Source: Bradyrhizobium sp. YR681 (GTDB taxonomy: Bacteria > Pseudomonadota > Alphaproteobacteria > Rhizobiales > Xanthobacteraceae). From it: DNA of 45,646 bases. Location: assembly GCF_000282615.1 (NCBI RefSeq), contig NZ_AKIY01000241.1, forward strand, positions 1-45,646. Reading direction: 5' to 3'. Under the pieces are notes generated by a model. It was not told where the DNA came from. It searched no databases and was given only the letters and a program-made list of their open reading frames with translations. Each line of letters opens with the position of its first letter. The stretch's first letter is position 1. Both the position numbers and the translations under genes were made by a program. Below, in pieces: positions 8,791 to 17,591 of this stretch.

Positions 8791-9147
8791 CGTGTCTCCT
8801 CTGATTCGTTGCCGGTTGCATATTAGACCAACCGGAGAAGGCCTATAGCCTTCTGCACAGTTTTGTCGCGGTTTTACGGGCTTTTTTGGCCCCCTGTGGC
8901 AAAAAACCCTGCATTTTAGCTGCTTCCAGAGCGGGAGAAGCCTCAGGCAGCGGATTTTACCTTGTTTCAAAGGCCCGCACGCAGCCTTGCTAAAGCTGAT
9001 TCGCGGCTTTCGACAAGCGATGAACGGCCTCTTTGTGTGAGGAGAAGCGCGTTTCGCCCTAGAAAATAAGGGTCAGATCGCACCGCAGCCGCGTTTGCTG
9101 GTGCTCTCCCTCTCCCCGTTCTCACGGGGAGAGGTGAAGAAAGAAGG
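8791..9147. other. intergenic region with two inverted repeats
   Basis: This 357-base gap has no convincing ORF. Near the HU gene an inverted repeat AGAAGGC-CTATA-GCCTTCT (8836-8854) sits 46-64 bases upstream of the HU start, where an operator could lie. At the other end is the hairpin listed at 9109-9134. Confidence 0.5.
9109..9134. repeat. palindromic intergenic repeat / possible terminator
   Basis: Ten-base arms CCTCTCCCCG and CGGGGAGAGG surround a six-base loop, 14 bases beyond the thiolase stop. The same core recurs at 28671-28826 and 37832-37990, so this is one copy of a dispersed palindromic family. It may also help end thiolase transcription. Confidence 0.65.
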
Positions 9148-10380
9148 CTAAATGCGCTCGATGATGATGGCTGGCGCCATGCCGCCGGCCGCGCACATGG
9201 TGACGAGACCGCGCTTGAGGTCGCGCCGTTCGAGCTCGTCGAGCACGGTGCCGATCAGGATCGAGCCGGTCGCGCCGATGGGATGGCCGAGCGCGATCGA
9301 GCCGCCATTGACGTTGACCTTGGCGCGGTCGAGCTTGAGGTCGCGGATGTATTTTACCGCGACCACCGCAAAGGCCTCGTTGATCTCGAACAGATCGATG
9401 TCGTCGATGGTGAGCCCCGCCTTCGCCAGCACCTTGCGCGTCGCCGGCACCGGCGCATTCAGCATCAGGGTCGGCGAGTCCCCCATATTGGCCATCGCCA
9501 CCACGCGGGCGCGGGCTTTAAGGCCATGCGCGCTGGCGTAAGCCGGCGATGCAAGAAGGATCGCGGCGGCGCCGTCGACGACGCCGGACGAATTGCCGGC
9601 GTGATGCACGAAGTCGATGTTCAGGTCCGGATATTTCTGCAGGATCAGGCCGCGATAGGTCGTGCCCTTGTCGTCGAGCGCATAGTCGGCGATGGCGGGG
9701 AATGCCGGCTTCAGGCTGCTGAGCCCCTCCATCGTGGTCTGCGGCCGCGGATACTCTTCGTGGTCGAGCGCGAGGCTGCCGTCCTCGCGATAGACAGGCA
9801 CGAGGCTCTTCTTGAAGTGGCCGCCGGCAATCGCCTGCGCGGCGCGCTTCTGGCTTTCGAGCCCGAGCGCATCGACGTCGCCTCGCGTGATGCCTTCCAT
9901 CGTCGCGATCGCGTCGGCGCAGACGCCCTGATGCGATTGCGGGTGCCGTGCGCGAAGGCGCAGATTGCCCGAATCCATCATCATCGGACCGCCGCCGCGA
10001 CGTCCTTCCATCGACATCATCTCGCAGCCGCCGGCGATGACGAGGTCTTCGCTGCCCGACATGATCGAGCTTGCTGCCATGTTGACGCTGGTGATGCCGG
10101 AGCCGCAAAAACGATCCAGCGTCACCGCACTGGCGCGGACGTCGTAGCCGGCATCGAGCGCCGACATGCGGCCGAGATCGCCGCTTTGCGTTGCAACCTG
10201 CGCGCTGCAACCCCAGACGATGTCGTCGACGTCAGCCGTGTTGATGCCGGTGCGATCGGCGAGCGCGCGCAGCACGGTTGCGCCCAGCTGCTGCGGATGA
10301 ATGCCGGAAAGTGCCCCCTTGCCGGCCTTGCCGACGCCTCGCGGGGTGCGGCAGGCATCGATGATCAGCGCGTCGGTCAT
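9148..10380 (-). CDS. acetyl-CoA C-acyltransferase (thiolase)
   Basis: This 410-residue thiolase catalyses thiolytic cleavage or Claisen condensation of acyl-CoA. All three signature sites are present: the nucleophile Cys92 in DRFCGSGITS, His366 in GHPIGATG, and the proton-transfer Cys396 in CAAGGMA. The length is typical. It stands alone on the minus strand, without a neighbouring hydratase or dehydrogenase, so beta-oxidation versus biosynthetic use cannot be decided. An AGAGGA ribosome site precedes the ATG. Confidence 0.93.
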   Translation of the reverse strand: MTDALIIDACRTPRGVGKAGKGALSGIHPQQLGATVLRALADRTGINTADVDDIVWGCSAQVATQSGDLGRMSALDAGYDVRASAVTLDRFCGSGITSVNMAASSIMSGSEDLVIAGGCEMMSMEGRRGGGPMMMDSGNLRLRARHPQSHQGVCADAIATMEGITRGDVDALGLESQKRAAQAIAGGHFKKSLVPVYREDGSLALDHEEYPRPQTTMEGLSSLKPAFPAIADYALDDKGTTYRGLILQKYPDLNIDFVHHAGNSSGVVDGAAAILLASPAYASAHGLKARARVVAMANMGDSPTLMLNAPVPATRKVLAKAGLTIDDIDLFEINEAFAVVAVKYIRDLKLDRAKVNVNGGSIALGHPIGATGSILIGTVLDELERRDLKRGLVTMCAAGGMAPAIIIERI

Positions 10381-10505
10381 GGGCGTCGTCCTCTTGTTAT
10401 GAGTGTTGAGGACGGTTTTGAATCAGGGGGCCAGTGGAGTCAATGTGCGGCGTTCACGTCCCTCACCCGGATTTTCCGCTGCGCGTAAAATCGGACTGCC
10501 TCGCG

Positions 10506-11969
10506 CTACACTCCCGCAGCGTTCCTTGCGATGACGTTGCGATAGTAGCTGGCGCTGAGCTTGGCCGTCCGCACCTGGGTGTCGAAATTGACGTGATAGA
10601 GCCCAAAGCGCTTGCTGAGCCCGAACACCCATTCAAAGTTGTCCATCAGGCTCCAGAGGAAATAGCCGCGCACCGGCACGCCTTCGGCGGTGGCGCGCTG
10701 GAGCTGGGCGAGATAGTTGCGCAGATACATGATGCGGTCGGTGTCGTAGATCTTGCCGTCGGGCGACACGACGTCGTCACCGGAGGTGCCGTTCTCGGTG
10801 ATGTAGATCGCATCCGTCTTCCAGATCTTGGCCGCCAGCTTCGGCACCCAGTAGATCGTCTCAGGCGCAATGCGCAGCCAGTCCGAACTCATGTGCGGGA
10901 ACGATTTCGGGATCGGCAGCGGCATGAACCCCGCGCCCTGGTCGGACGGCACCACGTAGTTCTGCGGCGCGTAGATGTTGAGGCCGAGGAAGTCGACCGG
11001 CGATCCGATGATCTTCAGCTCCGCGTCGGAGTATTTCGGCGCGTCGGCACCCGCATATTTCAGGAAGGCGTCGGTGTACCGGCCCGTCATGATGACGTTT
11101 AGATAGCCGGCATTCATCTCACGCAGCGCGATCTCGGCGGCGCGGACATGCTCGGGCGTGTCGAGCGCGGGAACGCAGACGTCGATATTCTCGGCCGGCC
11201 CGACCCTTGTGCCGCGGCGGCCGCGCGCGCGCACCGCCTGCACCGCGATCCCGTGCGCGAGCGCGCTGTTGTGCCTGACCTGGTTGACCTCTCGCTGCGG
11301 CAGCGTCACGCCGGGCGCGTCGATGCCGAGGCCATAACCGAACTGCACGAAACGGCCGCTCTCGTTCAGCGTGAACACGTTCCTGACGCGATCGGTCAGC
11401 CGCTCGGCGACGTAGCCGGCGTAATCGCCGAAGATCTTGCAGGTCTCGGTCGACCGCCAGCCGCCAAAACGGTCCTGCAGCGATTGCGGCAGGTCCCAGT
11501 GATAGAGCGTCGCCCACGGCTCGATGCCGTTCTTCAGGAGCTCGTCGACGAGGCGGTTGTAGAAGTCGAGCCCCTTCGGGTTCGGCTTGCCGTCGCCGTC
11601 GGGGAACACCCGCGGCCACGCGATCGAGAAACGATAGGCCTTGCAGCCGAGATCCTTGATGAGCGCGATGTCTTCCTTATAGCGATGATAGTGTTCGTTG
11701 GCGCGGTCGCCGGTGGTGGCGTCCTCGATCTTGCCGGGGATGCGGACGAACTTGTCCCAGATCGAGGCCCCTCGCCCGTCCTCGTCGACCGCGCCCTCGA
11801 CCTGATAGGACGAGGTCGCCGTGCCCCAGACGAAGCCCGCCGGGAAACCGCTGCCGCGACGCGATACCGCGGCCGCCTTGGCCTCGGCGAGTTCAAGAGG
11901 ACCTGCCACACTGGCTGCGGACAGCCCCGCGATTTTCGCGAACTGGCGACGCGAGACCTTGTCCGACAT
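10506..11969 (-). CDS. Tat-exported glycoside hydrolase family 1 (beta-glucosidase)
   Basis: This is a 487-residue family 1 glycosidase that hydrolyses beta-linked glycosides by a retaining mechanism. The N-terminus SRRQFAKIAGLSAAS is a twin-arginine signal, so the enzyme is predicted to be exported folded. The barrel begins FPAGFVWGTATSSYQVEGA, a classic family 1 entry. The acid/base Glu is in TLNES (about 203), where the usual sequence is T-x-N-E-P. The nucleophile Glu is in ITENG (about 392). The start at 11969 is chosen to place the signal at the N-terminus. Substrate is not predictable beyond beta-glucoside-like sugars. Confidence 0.92.
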   Translation of the reverse strand: MSDKVSRRQFAKIAGLSAASVAGPLELAEAKAAAVSRRGSGFPAGFVWGTATSSYQVEGAVDEDGRGASIWDKFVRIPGKIEDATTGDRANEHYHRYKEDIALIKDLGCKAYRFSIAWPRVFPDGDGKPNPKGLDFYNRLVDELLKNGIEPWATLYHWDLPQSLQDRFGGWRSTETCKIFGDYAGYVAERLTDRVRNVFTLNESGRFVQFGYGLGIDAPGVTLPQREVNQVRHNSALAHGIAVQAVRARGRRGTRVGPAENIDVCVPALDTPEHVRAAEIALREMNAGYLNVIMTGRYTDAFLKYAGADAPKYSDAELKIIGSPVDFLGLNIYAPQNYVVPSDQGAGFMPLPIPKSFPHMSSDWLRIAPETIYWVPKLAAKIWKTDAIYITENGTSGDDVVSPDGKIYDTDRIMYLRNYLAQLQRATAEGVPVRGYFLWSLMDNFEWVFGLSKRFGLYHVNFDTQVRTAKLSASYYRNVIARNAAGV

Positions 11970-12095
11970 TGATGCTGCTCCGCTTCTCTTCGTTTCGGGC
12001 CGGCACAATGACCAGCCGGAGCCGGTTTGAAAAGTGGGGTCAGCACATTCCTGATAGCAGGAATTCTCCTTTCCATGACCTCATGGCGCCGGCTT

Positions 12096-13178
12096 CTACA
12101 GGATCTTGCATAGCCCCCATCGCAGCCACTCCTGCGCTTCGGGCGCAACCGGGCATGTGATCACGCGAAGACCCCCACTACGAAGCGCCAGCAAGCCCAG
12201 GGCAGCCAGCACGAGCACCACAAAAGAGAGCAGGAACACGGCGACCTTGACCCACCCTCGTCTACCCACGATCAGGTCCCCGGTGATCAGGCTGGCCATG
12301 TGCAGGAAGAAGGTTACGGCAAGAGCGGTCAAGCCGAAGGTGCGGGCCGGCTCTGCGGACAACAGCAGCGCACCGACGATGATGACCGCCTCGAAAACGT
12401 AGAGCAAGACGAGCCAGTGACGGTACAGCGACTTGCTGAGGCTGCCGGGCGTCGAAACGGTGAGCAGCGCCTGGAGCGCGCGGCCCCCGCGGGCGACCCA
12501 TATCATCCGCGACATTGGCAGCCGATATCGCTTCTCGGATTCCTCCAGCATCTGACCGGTAATGGCCAGCGCACGAGCGCTGGTTCGCAGCGTCGCCCCG
12601 CTATCGAGCTTGCGGTCGACTTCATAATGATCCCGCACATAGTTGAGCATTCCCTCGTCGCCCAGAACCGCCTTCAATGCCTGTGCGATCTGCGTGCGTC
12701 GCAGCCCGCTGGCGGTCAGCGAAAGCCGGCCCCAGAGAGCCTCGAAGGCCCCCTCGAGCGACGCGTTCTTCTGCTCCGCGAGCGCACCGGCGAAACGATC
12801 GATCAGCTCGTCATATCCCTCGGGCTGCATCTCCTCGCGCACGATCGTGCGTTGCGCCTCCCGGAGCAGCGCATCTCTGATCGGCTTGACGTCAGGCGCT
12901 GGAAACAGCGTGTCCAGGATCCGCTCGCAACCGTCCAGCCGGCCCCACATGATGTCGTTCCGCCGCCACTGCGCATCGAGAAAGGCTCCGAAATGAAACA
13001 GGGCCGTACCGGCAAGCTTGCGCCGCTGATGGGCGACGGCGCCCTGGTCGTGGCGCTCGTCGATCAAGCTCGAGGCATCTTCGGGGCTGATACGAACCAC
13101 CTCGACGGTCGACGGCTCGCCGGTTCCGGTGTCGTAGTAGAGCGGGAAGCTCACCTGGTCGTATTCGTCGAACCGCAT
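12096..13178 (-). CDS. DUF3376-like C-terminal part of a split patatin protein
   Basis: This reading frame is open from 13289 to the stop at 12096; the first ATG in it is at 13178. It encodes the continuation of the patatin-like gene upstream, but in another frame. Residues RGLGYEECLNTVEGRALRE before the ATG look like coding sequence rather than a leader. The product has a soluble DUF3376-like region (RFDEYDQVSFPL and onward) and about three membrane helices near the C-terminus (LVLLYVFEAVIIVGALLL, then two more). It is most likely not an independent gene. A one-base loss in the four-base G run (plus-strand C at 13258-13261) would explain the break. Whether the break is real or a sequencing error is open. 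Confidence 0.6.
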   Translation of the reverse strand: MRFDEYDQVSFPLYYDTGTGEPSTVEVVRISPEDASSLIDERHDQGAVAHQRRKLAGTALFHFGAFLDAQWRRNDIMWGRLDGCERILDTLFPAPDVKPIRDALLREAQRTIVREEMQPEGYDELIDRFAGALAEQKNASLEGAFEALWGRLSLTASGLRRTQIAQALKAVLGDEGMLNYVRDHYEVDRKLDSGATLRTSARALAITGQMLEESEKRYRLPMSRMIWVARGGRALQALLTVSTPGSLSKSLYRHWLVLLYVFEAVIIVGALLLSAEPARTFGLTALAVTFFLHMASLITGDLIVGRRGWVKVAVFLLSFVVLVLAALGLLALRSGGLRVITCPVAPEAQEWLRWGLCKIL

Positions 13179-13225
13179 GTAATAGGCGGCGAGAAACTCG
13201 CGCAGGGCTCTTCCTTCGACCGTGT

Positions 13226-15475
13226 TCAGGCATTCCTCGTAGCCGAGACCGCGACAACCCCGATCTCGATGATCACCTTGTACCGGTCCTCATTCAGCTT
13301 CGGGACGAGCCTCGGCTGGCCGAGCAATCCATGAACCGACAGGTCCGTCGGGAGCGGAGGATGGACCGCCTTGGCGTAGGCACCTCGCATATACTCGATG
13401 TGACCTTCCAGCTCCGCTTGGAGGCGGGTCTGGTTTGCCGCCGACGCGTATTCAAACAGTTTCTTTGCTCTGGCGAACACGTTTTCCTGGAGGGTGCGCA
13501 GCGGACTTGGAGTCGGCAAGTCGTTCGAGACCGGCACCGTCGTCCCCGGCCCGGCCCCCGCCGCCAATTCCGAAACGGTCCCCTCGCCAAGAAGGAGACA
13601 GAGCACCGGATCGAGCTCGCTTCTGACGTCGTCACGAATCCCGGGAAATGGCAGCTGCATGACTTTACGGATCTCGTCGATCGCTTTGCCAAGCCCATCG
13701 GCCAGGCAAACCATCGCAGCGAGGAGAGGCTCGCGTTCGATGGCTCCAAGCTCTTTCCATCGCTCGCGGAGGTGCTTCTCGATGTCGGATAAATCCTGCT
13801 TTGCCTCAGGCAGCTTGAGCTTGAGCACAAGGCTCCGGAGCTGGTGCACCTTGCGCAGAATGAAGCTCGCACGCCTCAGGTAATACTTGATGTCGTAGTC
13901 TTCGAGAAACGCGTTCACAGAGTCGGCTCGACCGTCCGCGTTATCCCTGGTCTCGTAGTATCGCCGCTCGCGCCACAGACGGGCCATGGCCTTCAATGCG
14001 TAGAGACGATCGGATTGACGATCGACATCCCACCAGACGGCCAATTGCTCCGCGATATAGTCCGTCGCGGTCATCATCCGCAGGTGTCGATATGGCAGGA
14101 ACGCAGCGCCGTAATACCTGACCATGTCGCGCAAGTCGCGAGAGCGCCAGGAAGGCACCTGGTTGTTCTTGCCTAGCTGAATACGCGCGAAGGGGTCCTC
14201 ATCGCGCTCCTCGATTTCGATTTCGACCTGACGGACGATCCGTTCGACCCGCTCGATGCGCCGGTTGCGGGCCAGCACGGCCTCGAGATCCTCCCTGATC
14301 GTCTCGTCCTGCGGGATCGTGAAGAGCGCCCCCAGGGCGTTTTCGATCGCATCGGGCTTTCGGTCGTAATCCTGGCGATCCAGTTCCGGATTGGTCGGAG
14401 ACGGCTCGACGTAGATCAGCTTGCGTTCCATCGGAAGCCCGCCGAGGCGCGATGACAGCGCATCGACGACATAGGTGAACGGCTTGTTGTCGAGATAGCC
14501 GCCGTCCCCAAAAGCGCGCTTGCGCCAGCGGTCACCTTCGGTATCCGCAGCGGCCAGCCCGGTGAAAAACGGCTTCCATTCGTCGAAATCGATTCTGCCG
14601 CCGATCGGGCGCGCGTCGTTCAGGCGTTGCGCGTCCGCCACGGACATCGGCTCGAACGCGAACGGGAAGGACGAGGTACAGCGCGCGGCGAAGGCGAGAA
14701 ACGGAATGTACTTGTCCGCAAAATGAGGGGCCTGGAAGTGGTAGACCTGCTTGTACCGCTTCTCGTAGACCACCTTGTCGAACAGGCGCAGGGGGACGAC
14801 GGCACCGCGAATGTCCGTCGTCGTGATGAACAGGTCGATCTCGTCGACGAGTGGATGCTCAGCCGCGCCCGTCGCGGGAGGGGCCTTCGTCATGCCCTGA
14901 AACGCTTCGACCAGCTTGACGTACATGCGATCGCTGTTGAGCAGCGATTGCGGCGGGCCATCGGTCCTGGCGTATTCCAGGCCCTCATAGGAAGCCTTGT
15001 CGTTGAGCAGGCCGTCGATATCGCCCTCCTGGATCCACAGCCGCTTCAGGGGCGCGAATTCCTGCCCTTTGGCAAGGGCCTTGGCGAGAAACAGGCCATT
15101 GATCCCCCCGGCCGATGTGCCCGCAATCGTATCGACCACGAAGCGCGTCCGCGGGCCCGGAGGCGCCGCCACCCGCTCGTCGAACGGGTCGCAAACGAGG
15201 TCCGGGTGCAGCTGGTGCGTGAGATAGCGTGCAGCCAGATCCTCGTCGCGCAGCAGCCAGGACGCCTTGCGGTAGACGTCGCGCGTGCGCTTGCTGCGCG
15301 GCTCGTCACCGCCCTTCGGCGTCGCGCAGGCCATCTCGTACAGCTCGTTCGTCACGCCGTTAATGTAGATCGCGAGCGAAACGCCGCCATACATGACGAC
15401 GCCGAAGCGCACCTCGCGCGAATAGAGATTGGTCCGCGTCGCGGACGTGCAGGCAACCGTCGCTGGTCCAGTCAT
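13226..15475 (-). CDS. patatin-like phospholipase, frameshifted at its 3' end
   Basis: The 749-residue frame carries a patatin domain: oxyanion loop YGGVSLAIYINGV (about 29-41), nucleophile Ser121 in GTSAGG, and the catalytic Asp in GDGGYLDNKPF. Patatins are serine-aspartate lipid acyl hydrolases. The rest is a long region of DUF3376-type proteins, normally about 1,000 residues or more in a single chain. Here the frame ends abnormally in VVAVSATRNA, while the expected continuation lies in the -1 frame (see 12096-13178). The catalytic part is complete, so activity may remain, but the membrane C-terminus would be lost unless the shift is bypassed or is a sequence error. Confidence 0.85.
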   Translation of the reverse strand: MTGPATVACTSATRTNLYSREVRFGVVMYGGVSLAIYINGVTNELYEMACATPKGGDEPRSKRTRDVYRKASWLLRDEDLAARYLTHQLHPDLVCDPFDERVAAPPGPRTRFVVDTIAGTSAGGINGLFLAKALAKGQEFAPLKRLWIQEGDIDGLLNDKASYEGLEYARTDGPPQSLLNSDRMYVKLVEAFQGMTKAPPATGAAEHPLVDEIDLFITTTDIRGAVVPLRLFDKVVYEKRYKQVYHFQAPHFADKYIPFLAFAARCTSSFPFAFEPMSVADAQRLNDARPIGGRIDFDEWKPFFTGLAAADTEGDRWRKRAFGDGGYLDNKPFTYVVDALSSRLGGLPMERKLIYVEPSPTNPELDRQDYDRKPDAIENALGALFTIPQDETIREDLEAVLARNRRIERVERIVRQVEIEIEERDEDPFARIQLGKNNQVPSWRSRDLRDMVRYYGAAFLPYRHLRMMTATDYIAEQLAVWWDVDRQSDRLYALKAMARLWRERRYYETRDNADGRADSVNAFLEDYDIKYYLRRASFILRKVHQLRSLVLKLKLPEAKQDLSDIEKHLRERWKELGAIEREPLLAAMVCLADGLGKAIDEIRKVMQLPFPGIRDDVRSELDPVLCLLLGEGTVSELAAGAGPGTTVPVSNDLPTPSPLRTLQENVFARAKKLFEYASAANQTRLQAELEGHIEYMRGAYAKAVHPPLPTDLSVHGLLGQPRLVPKLNEDRYKVIIEIGVVAVSATRNA

Positions 15476-15660
15476 CCTCGCCTCCCAGATTCAAGCAATA
15501 TTTGATCCGGCGGCCGACCCTCTGATCTTACGGCGCAATTAAAACGATCTGCAGCTCTCCATATGGACGGGTCTGCCGTGCCTGCAATTTGTAGGAGATA
15601 ACGGACATTTACGCAACCATTTCGTGGAATTGCGGCACGGCGCGCGCCGCCATCCGTGCG

Positions 15661-16638
15661 CTATTCCGGCTCGATGCCGAGCCCCTGAATGATCTTGCCG
15701 GACGAGACCAGCTGGTCGTCGAGGAAGCGCTTTGCGCCGGCCGTCGTCACGGCATCGCCGACGCTGACATCGAAGCCGAGCGTGGGCGCGCGCTCGCGGA
15801 CATCCGCCGAGTCCAGGGCGCGCGCAATCTCGGTGCTCAGCTTCTCGACGATGTCGGCGGGCGTGCCGACCGGGGCCATGAACATGAACCAGCCCTGGAG
15901 ATCGACGCTTTGCAGCGTCTCCGCAATCGCGGGAACGTCCGGCAGGGAGTCGATTCGCTTGGCTCCGGCAACGGCAACCGGTCGCAGCGTACCCGCCTTG
16001 ATGAAGGCCTCGGCGATCGATGCCGACTGGATCGTCACCTGGATCCGGCCCGAGATGGCGTCCTGCACTGCATTCGTGGTCGTGTTGTAGGGGATGAGGA
16101 CAAAGCCGGTCCCGGCGCTCTTGTTGATGGCTTGAGCGATCAGGCCCGAGAGGTTGCGCGCACCGTCGACGGCGAGGCTTAGCGAACCCGGCGCCGATTT
16201 TTCGAGCTTGATCAATTCCGGCAGCGTATTGGCCTTAACCTCGGGATTGACGAGAAGGACGTGGTTGCTCTTGGCCACCATCGCGACCGGCACGAAGTCC
16301 TTCACGGGATCGTAGGGGAGTTTCTTGAAGGTGTAGGGGTTGGTGACGAGCGCCGCCGATGTTGCGAACAGGAATGTGTAACCGTCCGGCGCCGCACGGG
16401 CGACCGACTGCGTGCCGACGAGGTTTGCGGCCCCCGGCCGATTCTCGACGATGAACTGCTGCCCGAAGACCCGCGAGAGTTTTTCGGTGATGAGGCGGCA
16501 CATCACGTCGGGGCTGTTGCCCGCCGGCTGCGGCACGACGACGGTCACGGGCCGCTGCGGCCACGATTGCGCGAAGGCCGGAACAGAGCAGCAGAGCGCA
16601 ACGCCGGCGAGCAGCAGACGACGGGATAGTCCAGACAT
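15661..16638 (-). CDS. tripartite tricarboxylate transporter substrate-binding protein (Bug/TctC)
   Basis: This 325-residue periplasmic binding protein of the Bug family has a signal peptide (residues 1-23, ending AFAQS) and the family opening WPQRPVTVVVPQPAGN. It continues with a typical fold (VENRPGAANLVGTQSVARA). Bug proteins bind small carboxylates and feed TctAB-type transporters. No TctA or TctB gene is nearby. It is the last gene of the catabolic operon, 107 bases after the FAA-hydrolase gene, so its ligand is probably the aromatic or carboxylic substrate of that pathway. Confidence 0.9.
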   Translation of the reverse strand: MSGLSRRLLLAGVALCCSVPAFAQSWPQRPVTVVVPQPAGNSPDVMCRLITEKLSRVFGQQFIVENRPGAANLVGTQSVARAAPDGYTFLFATSAALVTNPYTFKKLPYDPVKDFVPVAMVAKSNHVLLVNPEVKANTLPELIKLEKSAPGSLSLAVDGARNLSGLIAQAINKSAGTGFVLIPYNTTTNAVQDAISGRIQVTIQSASIAEAFIKAGTLRPVAVAGAKRIDSLPDVPAIAETLQSVDLQGWFMFMAPVGTPADIVEKLSTEIARALDSADVRERAPTLGFDVSVGDAVTTAGAKRFLDDQLVSSGKIIQGLGIEPE

Positions 16639-16745
16639 GGTGTTCCTCCCTGGGGACGCCGCTTTGCGGGCTTTTATTGTTGGTCTGCATTGAGGAGCGT
16701 ACGGGGCAGCACGCTCCTCACGCCGTCGCCGGCTGCCGTCTTCGA

Positions 16746-17591
16746 TCAGGTTTCGTCTGCGACGACATTCCTGAGCACGCCGAGGCGCTCGACCTCGATC
16801 TCGACGACATCGCCGGGCTTCATCCAGAGCGGCGGCTCGCGCCGCGAGCCAACGCCCCCCGGCGTTCCGCTGACGATGACGTCGCCGGGCTCGAGCCGCG
16901 TGAACGTGGAGCAGTATTCGATCTGCCGCGGGATATCGAAGATCATCTGCTCGATGCGTGCTTCCTGCATGACCTCTCCATTCAGACGGGTCTGCAAGCG
17001 GAGCTTGTCGAGCGGACCGAGTTCGTCCGGCGTCATCATCCAGGGACCGAAGGCGCCAGTGTCCGCAAAATTCTTGCCCGGCGTGAACTGGCTCGTGTGA
17101 CGTTGGAAATCGCGGACGCTACCGTCATTGTAACAGGCGTAGCCCGCGACATGGGTCATGGCGTCAGCGCGGGAGATGTAGCGACCGGCCTTGCCGATGA
17201 TGACCGCAAGCTCGCCCTCGAAATCGAGGTCGGTCGAGACGCGCGGCCGCACGATCGGCTGCAGATGTCCGGTCTGGCTGTTGGCGTAGCGTGGGAAGAT
17301 GGTGGGATGCGCGACTTCCGCGCGGCCGGTTTCCTTGCGATGGGTCTCGTAGTTCAGACCGACGCACAGGATTTTGTCCGGATTCGGAATGACCGGCAGA
17401 AAGGTGACCTTCGAGGTCGGGGTGGCAGCAGCCCCCGATCTTGCGTCTGCCACGCCCGACAAGCCGGCGCCGATGGCCGCCCTGAGGTCGGCATAGCGCG
17501 ACTTGAGCGCTGCACCGACATCGAAGAAGGTCTCGCCTTCGACAAGGCCCCAAGTGGTACGGCCGTCGATCGCTACAGTCGTCAGTTTCAC
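16746..17591 (-). CDS. fumarylacetoacetate hydrolase family protein
   Basis: This 281-residue enzyme of the FAA hydrolase superfamily shows the canonical LCVGLNYETHRKE (active-site loop), the metal-binding DLDFEGELAVIIGK and the closing GDVIVSGTPGGVG. Members hydrolyse or decarboxylate 2-oxo-dienoate type compounds. The start overlaps the monooxygenase stop by ATGA, so translation is coupled. With an extradiol dioxygenase in the same operon it most plausibly acts on a meta-cleavage product, but the exact reaction (hydratase, hydrolase or decarboxylase) is undetermined. Confidence 0.9.
   Translation of the reverse strand: MKLTTVAIDGRTTWGLVEGETFFDVGAALKSRYADLRAAIGAGLSGVADARSGAAATPTSKVTFLPVIPNPDKILCVGLNYETHRKETGRAEVAHPTIFPRYANSQTGHLQPIVRPRVSTDLDFEGELAVIIGKAGRYISRADAMTHVAGYACYNDGSVRDFQRHTSQFTPGKNFADTGAFGPWMMTPDELGPLDKLRLQTRLNGEVMQEARIEQMIFDIPRQIEYCSTFTRLEPGDVIVSGTPGGVGSRREPPLWMKPGDVVEIEVERLGVLRNVVADET

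Noticed and set aside
12892..13257. Third-frame 121-codon ORF across the patatin break
   Set aside because: It overlaps the two patatin frames, has an Arg-rich shadow composition and no family features.
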